Below the pieces are notes generated by a model, which saw nothing but the letters and a program-made list of their open reading frames with translations, ran no database searches and had not been told where the DNA came from. 64,000 nucleotides of DNA from Brevibacterium casei CIP 102111 (lineage in GTDB: Bacteria; Actinomycetota; Actinomycetes; Actinomycetales; Brevibacteriaceae), in the NCBI RefSeq assembly GCF_900169275.1, contig NZ_FXZC01000002.1, positions 558,001-622,000 on the forward strand, in the 5' to 3' direction. Shown here piece by piece: positions 16,539 to 24,338 of the stretch. Within the stretch, counting starts at the first letter, position 1; each line of letters begins with the position of its first letter. Both the position numbers and the translations under genes were made by a program.

Positions 16539-16551
16539 TGAACAGTGTTCA
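16539..16551 (-). promoter_or_regulatory. BioQ-type biotin operator
   Basis: A perfect palindrome TGAAC-AGT-GTTCA lies 12 bases upstream of bioB. It fits the TGAAC-N3-GTTCA/GTTAC half-site pattern I recall for BioQ, the TetR-family biotin repressor of mycobacteria and corynebacteria, which replaces BirA as repressor in actinobacteria lacking the BirA helix-turn-helix. No bioQ gene is in the window. Overlap with the promoter region would block transcription of the whole operon. Confidence 0.75.
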
Positions 16552-16743
16552 GGAAAAGTCAATTCACAGTTCGCATCTCCGATGCAGCTGCCGTGCCACG
16601 GCCTGACAGCTCGTGCGCCCGGCCGCATCCGTCAGGAATCGAGAAGTCCCCGCTGATCCGCCGAGGCTATCCTGGAGTTGTCAGATCCGTCCGCCTCCGG
16701 GCGGCTCACCCCCCCCCATATCCGGTTCAACTTGAGGAGAACC

Positions 16744-17277
16744 ATGACGACGACGAAGCAGGCAGAGATCACGTTCGACGCCGAGGTGGAGACCCTCGGC
16801 GACCGCGTCCTCGTCCGGTTGCCGGCCGAGGCCAGTGCGGAGCTGCCCTCACGCGGTCAGGTGGCCGCCGAGGCGGTCGTCGACGGGGCAGAGTTCCCTA
16901 CCGTCGTCGAACCCGACGGAATGAGGGGGCACTGGCTCAACCTCGACGACCAGACGGGGCTGAGCGACGGTCAGTCCGTGCATGTCTCGCTCACCCCGAC
17001 CAAGGCGTGGCCGGAGGTCGTCGTTCCCGAGGATCTGCGGTCGGCGCTCGATGAGGCCGGCGATCTCGATGACATCTGGGAGAGCCTCACCCCGATGGCC
17101 CGCTGGGAGTGGGTGCGCTGGATCAAGGCGACGAAGAGCGAGGCGACCCGCGCCAAGCGCGTCGGCGTTGCCATCGACAAGCTCGAGAACGGCAAGCGTC
17201 GGCCGTGCTGCTTCGACCTGTCGTCCTGCACGGATCCGGAGCTGTCGAAGAGCGGAAAGCTCATCAGTCTGAGCTGA
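16744..17277 (+). CDS. YdeI/OmpD-associated-like protein with DUF1905 N-domain
   Basis: The 177-residue protein has two parts. Residues 1-90 form a small beta-barrel type domain (ITFDAEVETLG..RVLVRLP..LSDGQSVHVSLTP) typical of DUF1905. Residues 98-165 are a bacteriocin-protection YdeI/OmpD-associated domain (LTPMARWEWVRWIKATKSEA, RAKRVGVAIDKLENGKRRPC). The function is unclear; YdeI of E. coli affects antimicrobial peptide tolerance. Start 16744 has GAGGAGA upstream; an ATG further up is not preceded by a site. Confidence 0.8.
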   Translation: MTTTKQAEITFDAEVETLGDRVLVRLPAEASAELPSRGQVAAEAVVDGAEFPTVVEPDGMRGHWLNLDDQTGLSDGQSVHVSLTPTKAWPEVVVPEDLRSALDEAGDLDDIWESLTPMARWEWVRWIKATKSEATRAKRVGVAIDKLENGKRRPCCFDLSSCTDPELSKSGKLISLS

Positions 17278-17324
17278 GGCGGCATCACAGCAATTCTGCG
17301 GAGCATCGTCGCGCCTGCCTGAGA

Positions 17325-17588
17325 TCAACTGACAGAGATCACGGACGTCGCGTAGACCGTGCCCGGCCTCGAGCGATCACGTCGCATCGCATCGATCGCG
17401 ATGGTCGGAATCGCCTGCAGGCCCGCCATGGCAAGCTCCTCGTCGAGCTCCCCGAGGTCCCGCACACGCACCGTACCCGGAAGACGCTGTCCTGCCCGCT
17501 CTCCCCAGCATTCGAATCGAAATCCGTCAACCTCGGCTAACTGTGCGCAGACGATATCCGCGTCTGGGGAAGCGATCGCGATGTCCAT
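17325..17588 (-). CDS. Hypothetical protein, 87 residues
   Basis: This minus-strand frame fills an otherwise empty stretch of 380 bases. It starts MDIAIASPDADIVCAQLAEV and ends RPGTVYATSVISVS, with a balanced composition unlike the Ser/Arg/Pro-rich antisense frames elsewhere. Codon choice is looser than in neighbouring genes (TTA, TTT, CGA and GTT all occur), suggesting foreign origin or a chance frame. No good ribosome binding site precedes the ATG; TATAGT sits just before it. I do not recognise the protein. Confidence 0.4.
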   Translation of the reverse strand: MDIAIASPDADIVCAQLAEVDGFRFECWGERAGQRLPGTVRVRDLGELDEELAMAGLQAIPTIAIDAMRRDRSRPGTVYATSVISVS

Positions 17589-17662
17589 GGACTATAAGTA
17601 CCACCGGGCAGACAGACTGCGCGGTCGCCTTTTCATACGCAGTCACAGCCACTCCCAAGGAG

Positions 17663-18058
17663 TCAGTCGCCGTTGCGGGCGATTGCCCATGACATCTGCA
17701 CGAGCGGGATCTGCAGGGGCAGCCTGGCCAGCGCGATCGCGCGGCCCATCGGTGACTTCCAGTGCTTGACCACGGTGTAGATGTTGGCTGGATACACAGC
17801 GACCATGAGCGCCGCCGTCGCCGCACCGCCGAGGCGTCGGGTGGCGGGAACGGCGAGGAGTGCCGCGCAGCCGATCTCGGCGACGCCGCTGGCATAGGTC
17901 CAGGCGCGCCGGTTGCCGAGGCTGGGCGGAACGATCGAATCGAACGGCTGCGGTCGGATGAAGTGCATGGTCCCGGCGAAGCCGAGAAGACCGCTCATGA
18001 AGAGGGCGCGCGGAGTCGTCGACCTTCCGCGCCCTCGCTTGCCTGGTGAAAAGGTCAT
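17663..18058 (-). CDS. DoxX-like membrane protein
   Basis: A 131-residue protein starting at 18058 (an upstream start at 18145 would add polar residues with no ribosome binding site). It shows four hydrophobic segments and the DoxX-like pattern SGLLGFAGTMHFIRPQPFDSIVP, YASGVAEIGCAALLAVPATR, MVAVYPANIYTVVKHWKSP and RLPLQIPLVQMSWAI. Proteins of this family are small four-helix membrane proteins of largely unknown function, some tied to thiol or quinone redox. No operon partner is evident. Confidence 0.75.
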   Translation of the reverse strand: MTFSPGKRGRGRSTTPRALFMSGLLGFAGTMHFIRPQPFDSIVPPSLGNRRAWTYASGVAEIGCAALLAVPATRRLGGAATAALMVAVYPANIYTVVKHWKSPMGRAIALARLPLQIPLVQMSWAIARNGD

Positions 18059-18280
18059 GGACACGATTGTGCCCGAGATCCGCCGATGTTCCGCGCTCCT
18101 CCCCGCCGGCGAGTCACCTTGCCGGAACCGGACACCACACGACACGCACCGACTGCGTCGGAAGGGTGCCGCCGCCGATCGGTGCCCTACGATGAACCCA
18201 TCGGAGCCCCACGGTCAGTCGAGCCGCACCGGCGAGCACGGCGCGATGGTTCGGATGCTCCGGCGGAAGGGTGGGACGTG

Positions 18281-18949
18281 ATGACTCAGCGATGGCGCAT
18301 CGGAGCCGTACTGTGGGTGGCCAGTGCCGTGCTTCTGCCGATCCAGCTCGTCGTCGCCGTGCAGTGGCCGCAGGGCTACTCCGTGACGGCGAATGCGATC
18401 AGCGATCTCGGAGTCACCGTCTGCGGCCTGTTCACCGAAGGCGGCCAGCCTCGAGAGGTGTGCTCACCGTGGTTCGCCGTGTTCAACATCGGCATGGTCG
18501 CCTCCGGTGTCCTCACGGCGCTCGGGGCTATCCTCCTCCACGGACGCTGGTCCGGCCGATCCGGTCGCGTAGGGACGATTCTCATGGCCGTGGTGGGGGC
18601 CTGTGTCGTGGTCGTCGGCTTCGCGCCATGGGATCTCCAACCGGGCCTCCACGACAGTGCTGCCGCAATCCAGGCCCTCGCACAGTGGGTGGCGATGATC
18701 CTCCTCGCCGTCTCGGCCGGCCGCGGACTCTTCCGAGGGCTGACGATCGCGACCGTCATCGTCTCGGTCATCGGGTTCGCAGCGTTCCTTCTCGCGCTCG
18801 ACGGGGCCGCGATTCCGGGACTGAGCTTCGGCATCGCCGAACGCCTCTCGTTCGACACACTGACCGTATGGACCGCCGCGGTGGGCGTCGTCGTTCTCGC
18901 CCAGCGCAGTCACCACGAAATCGGCGCCTCGGACGAACCAGTGCGCTGA
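18281..18949 (+). CDS. DUF998-type membrane protein
   Basis: The 222-residue protein starts at ATG 18281 with GGAAGG upstream. Six hydrophobic segments are visible. Between the first two is QGYSVTANAISDLGVTVCG, matching the YS...ISDLG signature of DUF998 proteins, and later GFAPWDLQPGLHDSAAAIQA aligns with their FP..HD loop. The function is unknown; these proteins occur as single genes in many actinobacteria. A small 7-bp hairpin (19093-19115) downstream may end the transcript. Confidence 0.75.
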   Translation: MTQRWRIGAVLWVASAVLLPIQLVVAVQWPQGYSVTANAISDLGVTVCGLFTEGGQPREVCSPWFAVFNIGMVASGVLTALGAILLHGRWSGRSGRVGTILMAVVGACVVVVGFAPWDLQPGLHDSAAAIQALAQWVAMILLAVSAGRGLFRGLTIATVIVSVIGFAAFLLALDGAAIPGLSFGIAERLSFDTLTVWTAAVGVVVLAQRSHHEIGASDEPVR

Positions 18950-19217
18950 CCCGATTGTCGGGAAGGGCCGATCCCTCGCACATGCCAGGCGGTCCTGCAC
19001 TGGACGACGACTCAAACCGCACGAGGCCCGAAGAGTCGCAGGCAACCCTCGGTCGGCGGCGTTCACAGGCGGGCCATGAACACTATGCGGGTCCGGCAGA
19101 TGCCACACCTGCCGGTTGCCATCGGTCGCGTCGACGGGGCATTGGCGGCGGGTTGGACGCATGCTTCCTCTCGGCCGCCCGTCGTGGCACAATTCGTCAT
19201 CAGATATGCTTACGTGT
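18950..19217. other. Gene-free stretch before the AbiE pair
   Basis: About 270 bases without a supported ORF. It contains one short inverted repeat (CCGGCAG at 19093-19099 with CTGCCGG at 19109-19115, nine-base loop) that could be a weak terminator. The last 30 bases become clearly A/T-rich towards the abiEi promoter. Confidence 0.4.
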
Positions 19218-19233
19218 ATACAGTTTGTATCAT
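19218..19233 (+). promoter_or_regulatory. abiE promoter with inverted repeat
   Basis: ATACA-GTT-TGTAT (19218-19230) is an inverted repeat overlapping a -10-like TATCAT (19228-19233). A start of transcription about seven bases later would fall at 19240/19241, directly at an in-frame GTG, so the mRNA could be leaderless or nearly so. AbiEi antitoxins autorepress from inverted repeats in this position, so this is a plausible operator. Confidence 0.45.
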
Positions 19234-19249
19234 TTGAAGGGTGGCGACG

Positions 19250-19807
19250 ATGGCGACGTTGAGGCCGAGCGCGGCCGAGGAAGCCGGCATGTCACGCAGC
19301 GGGCTGTACCGTGCGGTTCGCGAGGGGCGACTGGCGCGAGTCGCGCGGGGCATATACCTTCCGGCGGATGCGGCTGCGGCGGACTGGGACTGGATCGAGG
19401 CCGCTGCTCGTCGCCCGAATGCGACGATCTGTTTGGCCTCAGCACTTGCTCACCACGATCTGACAGATGTGATCCCCGCCGCTTTGGATGTCGCGATCCC
19501 GCGTGGGTCGCGCACACCGGCGAGCGATGGTGCTATCGCCTGGCATCAGTTCGACCGGTCCACATTTGACATCGGACGTGAGGAGATCCTGATTCCGGGC
19601 ACGGATCAGGCGATCCGGATCTATTCGCCTGAGCGATCGATCGCTGACGCGTTCCGACTGCGGGGCGAGGTCGGGTATGAGCTGGCGCGGGAGTCGCTGA
19701 AGGAGTGGCTGCGTCGTGGCGGGAAACCTGCTCGGCTCATGGAGATCTCCTCTCGGCTTCCTCGCGCGAAATCTCCCGTGCTTCAGGCTTTGGAGGCGCT
19801 GTCGTGA
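19250..19807 (+). CDS. abiEi: AbiEi-type antitoxin (type IV toxin-antitoxin)
   Basis: The 185-residue protein has an N-terminal winged helix (AAEEAGMSRSGLYRAVREGR, LARVARGIYLP) and the AbiEi-family core: ICLASALAHHDLTDVIPAALDVAIPRGSR, then RIYSPERSIADAFRLRGEVG. AbiEi represses its own operon and counters AbiEii without binding it. ATG at 19250 has GAAGG nine bases upstream; an in-frame GTG at 19241 adds three residues and would suit a leaderless message. It overlaps abiEii by four bases. GC content is visibly lower than in the flanking housekeeping genes. Confidence 0.88.
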   Translation: MATLRPSAAEEAGMSRSGLYRAVREGRLARVARGIYLPADAAAADWDWIEAAARRPNATICLASALAHHDLTDVIPAALDVAIPRGSRTPASDGAIAWHQFDRSTFDIGREEILIPGTDQAIRIYSPERSIADAFRLRGEVGYELARESLKEWLRRGGKPARLMEISSRLPRAKSPVLQALEALS

Positions 19808-20658
19808 GTACGGGCGATGAAGTGTTCCGCCGCGTCCAATCCGCGGCACGCGCCGCGGGCACGAAGGTTGGGACAGGTGCGCCGACGCAGGAATATCTGA
19901 TCCGGCACACGCTGGAATCGTTCCTCGATCGCTTCTCCCGCACTGCTCATGCCGAGGACTTCGTGCTCAAAGGCGGGATCCTGCTGGCCGCCTACGGTGT
20001 ACGTCGTCCGACCAAAGACGCCGACGCGAATGCCATCGGAGCCGACGTCACCGCCGATCACCTCATTGAGGTCGTCCACGACATCAATGCCATCGAGACC
20101 GGCGACGGGGTAGCGTTCGATCTCGGCTCGCTCAGTGTGCAGGAGATCCGCGAGCACGCCGACTACCCAGGCTTCCGGGTGCGGGTCGGTGCGTCGATCG
20201 GACCGTGGAAGGGCACCGCGCCGTGGGATGTCTCCACCGGAGATCCGATAGTGCCCGCGCCTCGGCAGGTACGCATCGACCGCATTTTGGGAGACCCGAT
20301 CGTGCTCTTCGGCTATGCACCCGAAACCACGATCGCCGAGAAGGGCGTCACCATCCTGGAGCGGGGCATCACGAGCACGAGGTGGCGCGACTACGTCGAC
20401 ATCGTCCAGCTCGGCCGGCAGGGCATCGACAGTGACGAGCTATTCCGCTCCGCTCTGGCCGTTGCCCGCTACCGCGGCGTCACCCTCGAACCCGTTGCGC
20501 CACACGTCGTCGGCTACGGGCGGATCGGGCAGGCTAAATGGGCAGCGTGGCGTCGCAAGGAGCGACTGGAAGCAGTCTGCGAAGCGGACCTCGATGAGCA
20601 GATGGCACTGGTGTCTTCGTACCTCGACCCTGTATTCGATCTCGGAGACACCACGTAA
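19804..20658 (+). CDS. abiEii: AbiEii-type nucleotidyltransferase toxin
   Basis: The 284-residue protein starts with GTG at 19804, overlapping the antitoxin stop (GTGA). It carries the DUF1814 nucleotidyltransferase signature: FVLKGGILLAAYGVRRPTKD with K56-GG and acidic D72-x-D74, followed later by PETTIAEKGVTILERGITST and RWRDYVDIVQL, the conserved lysine and RxxD region. AbiEii/MenT-type enzymes transfer nucleotides to tRNA acceptor ends, blocking translation. All motifs are intact, so the toxin is probably active. A tRNA-Ala gene lies 156 bases downstream on the other strand. Confidence 0.9.
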   Translation: MSTGDEVFRRVQSAARAAGTKVGTGAPTQEYLIRHTLESFLDRFSRTAHAEDFVLKGGILLAAYGVRRPTKDADANAIGADVTADHLIEVVHDINAIETGDGVAFDLGSLSVQEIREHADYPGFRVRVGASIGPWKGTAPWDVSTGDPIVPAPRQVRIDRILGDPIVLFGYAPETTIAEKGVTILERGITSTRWRDYVDIVQLGRQGIDSDELFRSALAVARYRGVTLEPVAPHVVGYGRIGQAKWAAWRRKERLEAVCEADLDEQMALVSSYLDPVFDLGDTT

Positions 20659-20751
20659 GCTCGCACTTAGCGCCTGTGCGCCTGTCGAAGCGTTGGAGGT
20701 CTGACTGTCGCAACCACAGAGAACCCGTTGTCGCCGCTTCGAACCGTGATC

Positions 20752-20805
20752 TCTGTCGACAGAAGAGCAATGTGTCGCGACACCGTAGGAACGATGTCGC
20801 GACAC
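20752..20805. repeat. Palindromic cluster with repeated GTCGCGAC core
   Basis: TGTCGCGACAC occurs as two direct copies (20773-20783 and 20795-20805), and GTGTCGCGAC/GTCGCGACAC forms an inverted repeat at 20772-20781 and 20796-20805, 14 bases apart. A separate 12-base palindrome TCTGTCGACAGA lies at 20752-20763. The inverted repeat is ten bases past the 3' end of the minus-strand tRNA and may be its terminator, though it could also mark a recombination or binding site at the edge of the AbiE segment. Confidence 0.6.
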
Positions 20806-20814
20806 TTCATGGGG

Positions 20815-20887
20815 TGGAGCTAAGGGGAATCGAACCCCTGACCTCTTCATTGCGAACGAAGCGCTCTACCAACTGAGCTATAGCCCC
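20815..20887 (-). tRNA. tRNA-Ala, anticodon CGC
   Basis: The reverse strand folds into a 73-base cloverleaf: acceptor GGGGCTA with TAGCTCC, D arm GCTCAGTTGGTAGAGC, anticodon stem CTTCG/TGAAG around loop TTCGCAA (anticodon CGC, reads GCG), and T arm AGGGGTTCGATTCCCCT. The discriminator is A and CCA is not encoded. GCG needs its own tRNA in a GC-rich genome. Confidence 0.95.
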
Positions 20888-20899
20888 TGACAGGGATCA

Positions 20900-20929
20900 A
20901 CTTTAGCCCCGACCACCCGTGTTGCACAA
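20900..20929 (-). promoter_or_regulatory. Promoter of tRNA-Ala(CGC)
   Basis: On the minus strand TTGTGC (20924-20929) and TAAAGT (20900-20905) are 18 bases apart, ending 12 bases before the tRNA 5' end. Assigned by spacing and similarity. Confidence 0.5.
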
Positions 20930-21068
20930 AATCACGTGACGACCGCCTCGGCGAAGCCTGGGGAGGACGGGCGGCCTGCGAGACAACCCACCATGTCGAT
21001 CCGCTGTTTGACTCTCACCCCACGGCAGTACAGGCTGTGACTGACACCACTGTTGAGAAGGAGCGGAC

Positions 21069-22277
21069 ATGGCACAGGAATTCGGAATCGTCGTCGTCGG
21101 AGCCGGCATCGGCGGAGGTCAGGTCGTCGAATCGCTGCGGAACGACGGCTTCGCCGGCACGATCGCACTCGTCGGCGCCGACTCCCTGCCCCCGTACTAC
21201 CGTCCCGACCTGTCGAAGAAGCTCATGCTCGAGGACACCGACCCCGGCGATTCCGAGCTGCGCGGCGAGGACTGGTACGCCGCCCATGACGTCGAGACGT
21301 TCTTCGCCGACGCGGCCACCAAACTCGACACCTCGTCGCGGACCGTCACCCTCGCCTCCGGCGATGAGCTCTCCTACGGGCAGGCGATCCTCGCGACCGG
21401 ATCGACCCCGCGCACCCTCGACGTCCCCGGCACCGACCTCGCCAACGTCCACACGCTCCGCAGCGCCGGTGACGCCGTCGCCATCCGCTCCCAGTTCGGC
21501 GAGGGACGGAAGGTCGTCATCGTCGGCGGCGGCTGGATCGGACTCGAGGTCGCCGCTGCCGCCCGCTCCCACGGCTCCGAGGTCACCGTCGTCGTCCGCG
21601 ACGCCCCTCCGCTCAAGGCCGTCCTCGGTGAGGAGATGGGGAGGTACTTCGAAGAGCTCCACGTCTCCCACGGGGTGACGTTCTTCGGCGACGCCGAGGT
21701 CACCGGCTTCACCGGCGACGGCGCCGTCGAGACCGCGCAGACCACGCAGGGAGACATCCCCGCCGATCTCGTCGTCATCGGCATCGGGGCCGACCCCACC
21801 GTCGACCTCGCCCAGGCGGCCGGGATCGACGTCGACAACGGCGTTCCCACCGATGAGCGGATGCGTACGAGCGAGAGCAACGTGCTCGCCATCGGAGACA
21901 TCGCCAACGCCTTCAACACCCGACTCGACTCCCGCATCCGCGTCGAGCACTGGGACAACGCGGTGCGCCAGGCCGACGTCGCCGCCTCGACGCTCACGGG
22001 CGGCACCGCCGTCTACGACTGGGAGCCGTACTTCTTCACCGACCAGTACGACCTCGGCATGGAGTACGTCGGCCACGGCTCCGGCGAGGACGAGGTGACG
22101 ATCCGCGGCGATAAGGACTCCGGCGAGTTCATCGTCTTCTGGACGAAGGACGGCACGCTCACCGCGGCGATGAACGTCAACATCTGGGACGTCAGCGACG
22201 AGCTGCGCGCCCTCATCGGCAAGCAGGTCGACACCGCGAAGCTCGCCGACGAGGCGGTGCCCCTCTCCGAGCTCTGA
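21069..22277 (+). CDS. FAD/NAD(P)-dependent ferredoxin reductase-type oxidoreductase
   Basis: The 402-residue protein has two dinucleotide folds: FAD-binding VVVGAGIGGGQVVESL at residues 8-23 and NAD(P)H-binding VVIVGGGWIGLEVAAAA in the middle, then the second FAD contact VLAIGDIANAF. YRPDLSKKLM near 42 is typical of ferredoxin and rubredoxin reductases of oxygenase systems. The C-terminal domain (VEHWDNAVRQADVAA onwards) fits the same family. Start ATG 21069 with AAGGAG upstream. No ferredoxin or oxygenase is nearby; the next gene, alkB-like, is eight bases downstream, so they may be co-transcribed. Confidence 0.88.
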   Translation: MAQEFGIVVVGAGIGGGQVVESLRNDGFAGTIALVGADSLPPYYRPDLSKKLMLEDTDPGDSELRGEDWYAAHDVETFFADAATKLDTSSRTVTLASGDELSYGQAILATGSTPRTLDVPGTDLANVHTLRSAGDAVAIRSQFGEGRKVVIVGGGWIGLEVAAAARSHGSEVTVVVRDAPPLKAVLGEEMGRYFEELHVSHGVTFFGDAEVTGFTGDGAVETAQTTQGDIPADLVVIGIGADPTVDLAQAAGIDVDNGVPTDERMRTSESNVLAIGDIANAFNTRLDSRIRVEHWDNAVRQADVAASTLTGGTAVYDWEPYFFTDQYDLGMEYVGHGSGEDEVTIRGDKDSGEFIVFWTKDGTLTAAMNVNIWDVSDELRALIGKQVDTAKLADEAVPLSEL

Positions 22278-22285
22278 GCCCGGCG

Positions 22286-23008
22286 ATGGACTCCCTCTTC
22301 GCCGACGACGCCTTCGACCGCGCGCCCCGGGTCGTCGCCCCGGGCGCGGTCTGGCTCCCCGGATTCCTCGACGACGCGGCACAGGCGTGGATCCTTCGGC
22401 AGTACGCGGCCTGGCGCGCGGGACCCGTCCCGGCACACGCGACGACGATCCGCGGGCACCCGATGAGCGTGACGACGATCGGGCTCGGCTGGCATTGGCG
22501 TCCCGGCCGCTACGACCGCCAGGCCAAGGACGTCAACAATGAGCGCGTCCTCCCGTTCCCCGACTGGATGACCCGGCTGGGTCGGCAGGTCATCGCCGCC
22601 GCCGCCGAGGCGGTCGCCGCCGACCCCGACTCCCCCGGCCCCGCGCCCGCCTCCTGGGGTCTCGACCCGGATGCGTACTCCCCCGATGTCGCGCTCGTCA
22701 ACTACTACGACGGGTCGGCGAAGATGGGGATGCACCAGGACAAGGACGAGCACGATCCCGCCCCGGTCGTCTCGCTCTCCCTGGGCGACTCGTGCACATT
22801 CCGCTTCGGGAACACGGAGACGAAGAACCGGCCGTATGAGGACATCCGCCTCGGCTCGGGCGATGCCTTCGTCTTCGGCGGACCCGCCCGGTTCGCCTAC
22901 CACGGGGTGACGCGGATCCACCCGGGAACGGCGCCGGAGAGCGCACAGCTGAACGACCTCGGCGGGGGCCGGATCAACATCACGATGCGCGCGACCGGAC
23001 GCGACTGA
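22286..23008 (+). CDS. AlkB-family Fe(II)/2-oxoglutarate-dependent dioxygenase
   Basis: The 240-residue protein has iron ligands H150-x-D152 in KMGMHQDKDE and H206 in AYHGVTR, and the 2-oxoglutarate and fold signature RINITMR (R229, N231, T233, R235), the RxNxTxR motif of AlkB. VALVNYYDGSAKMGMHQD is the classic core. AlkB oxidatively removes methyl groups from 1-methyladenine and 3-methylcytosine. It lies eight bases after a ferredoxin-reductase-like gene, away from the ogt/Ada cluster at 2-4 kb. Confidence 0.92.
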   Translation: MDSLFADDAFDRAPRVVAPGAVWLPGFLDDAAQAWILRQYAAWRAGPVPAHATTIRGHPMSVTTIGLGWHWRPGRYDRQAKDVNNERVLPFPDWMTRLGRQVIAAAAEAVAADPDSPGPAPASWGLDPDAYSPDVALVNYYDGSAKMGMHQDKDEHDPAPVVSLSLGDSCTFRFGNTETKNRPYEDIRLGSGDAFVFGGPARFAYHGVTRIHPGTAPESAQLNDLGGGRINITMRATGRD

Positions 23009-23034
23009 GCACGCTGGCGTACCCACGCTGGCCC

Positions 23035-23080
23035 GGCACGACTGAGTTCAGCTCAGTGCCCGGGTACCCAGCACCCGGGC
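23035..23080. terminator. Bidirectional terminator, two adjoining hairpins
   Basis: ACTGAG/CTCAGT (23041-23046, 23052-23057), extended by GGCA/TGCC, is followed by GCCCGGGT/ACCCGGGC (23058-23065, 23073-23080). The two share GCC, so only one may form at a time. They lie between the convergent alkB-like and efeB genes. Confidence 0.65.
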
Positions 23081-23087
23081 CCCCACC

Positions 23088-24338
23088 TCACGCGAACAGC
23101 GTCTGGCCGATCCACCCGCCCTCGTTCACCCCGGGCGGGATCGCGAAGAGCCCGGACCCGGTGTGAAGGAGGTATTCGCTGAGCGCATCCTCCTTCGCGA
23201 GGCGGTTCTGCATCGGCACATAGTCGCTGGCGGGATCGGCGACGAAGGCGATGAAGAACAGGCCCGCATCGAGGTTGCCCTGGGCATCGGCGCCATCGGC
23301 ATAGTTGTATCCGCGCCGCAGGATCCGAGTGCCGCCGTTCTGCTTCGGATGAGCGAGGTGGACATGCGAACTCGTTGGGATGATCGGCAGATTCCCTGCC
23401 CCTGCCATCGCGAAGTCCGGCTCCGTGAACTCCTCACCCCCGGACAGCGGTGCCCCGGTCATCTTCGTGCGCCCGAAGATCTGCTCCTGACCGTCGAGGC
23501 TCTCCCGGTCCCACGTCTCGATGTGCATCCGGATCCGCCGGGCGACGAGGTAGCAGCCGTCGTCCATCCACGACCCATCGCGCACCCACACATGCTCGCC
23601 CAGCGCCTTCTCCTCATCGGAGCGGATGTTCGCCGTCCCGTCCTTGAACCCGAAGAGGTTGCGCGGGGTCTCCTGCTTCGGCGATGTCGAGGCGGTGCGC
23701 CCGAAGCCGAGCTGCATCCACCTGGTCGAGACGATGCCGAAGCCCATCCGGATGAGGTTGCGCACCGCGTGGACGGCGACCTGCGGATCGTCCGCGCACG
23801 CCTGGATGCACAGGTCCCCACCGGTTCGCGCCTCGTCGAGGCGGTCGCCCGGGAAGTGCGGGAGCTCGATGAGACCCGGTGGCAGCCGGTCAGCGATGCC
23901 GAACCGGTCCTGCCCGTCGGCGTCGGTGAAGAGGCTGCGCCCGAAACCGATGGTCACCGTGAGGTGGCCGGCGCTCAGCCCCTGCGCCTCCCCCGTATCC
24001 ATCGGCGGAGCGAACCGAGAGCCCCCGGCCACGCCGTCCTCGACGACGGGCAGACCGCGGCTGAGGTTCGCCGCCGCGGCCGTCCACTGCTTGAGGAGGT
24101 CGATGAGCTCGTCCCGGTCGTCGGTGAGGACGTTGACGGCGGCGAAGCACATCCGGTCCTGCGCTTCGGTGACGATGCCGGCCTGATGCCGCCCGAAGAA
24201 GTCGACGATGTCGTTCTCCGCCCCGACTGCCTCGGCGATCGGGTCATGGGCGAAGAAGCCCGCGGCGGCACCGGCGGCAAGTGTGCCCGCCCCGACGCCG
24301 AACATCGCGCGTCGGGAGACGCCTGGCCGGTCGCTCAT
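23088..24338 (-). CDS. efeB: Dyp-type heme peroxidase EfeB
   Basis: A 416-residue exported peroxidase. The N-terminus GVSRRAMFGVGAGTLAAGAA is a twin-arginine signal (SRRAMF at 8-13). NLFGFKDGTANI contains the GxxDG motif with the catalytic Asp of DyP peroxidases, and the heme-ligand region is near HLAHPKQNGGTRILRRGYNY. EfeB works with EfeU and EfeO in iron acquisition, probably oxidising Fe(II) or acting on heme. Its ATG overlaps the efeO stop by one base (TGATG). Confidence 0.93.
   Translation of the reverse strand: MSDRPGVSRRAMFGVGAGTLAAGAAAGFFAHDPIAEAVGAENDIVDFFGRHQAGIVTEAQDRMCFAAVNVLTDDRDELIDLLKQWTAAAANLSRGLPVVEDGVAGGSRFAPPMDTGEAQGLSAGHLTVTIGFGRSLFTDADGQDRFGIADRLPPGLIELPHFPGDRLDEARTGGDLCIQACADDPQVAVHAVRNLIRMGFGIVSTRWMQLGFGRTASTSPKQETPRNLFGFKDGTANIRSDEEKALGEHVWVRDGSWMDDGCYLVARRIRMHIETWDRESLDGQEQIFGRTKMTGAPLSGGEEFTEPDFAMAGAGNLPIIPTSSHVHLAHPKQNGGTRILRRGYNYADGADAQGNLDAGLFFIAFVADPASDYVPMQNRLAKEDALSEYLLHTGSGLFAIPPGVNEGGWIGQTLFA

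Noticed and set aside
20815..20887. tRNA-Ala as an integration site with integrase
   Set aside because: No integrase, no displaced copy of the tRNA 3' end on the far side of abiE, so an att site cannot be claimed.
21015..22436. A 473-codon minus-strand frame opposite the ferredoxin reductase
   Set aside because: Gly/Asp/Val-rich shadow of a well-supported reductase gene.
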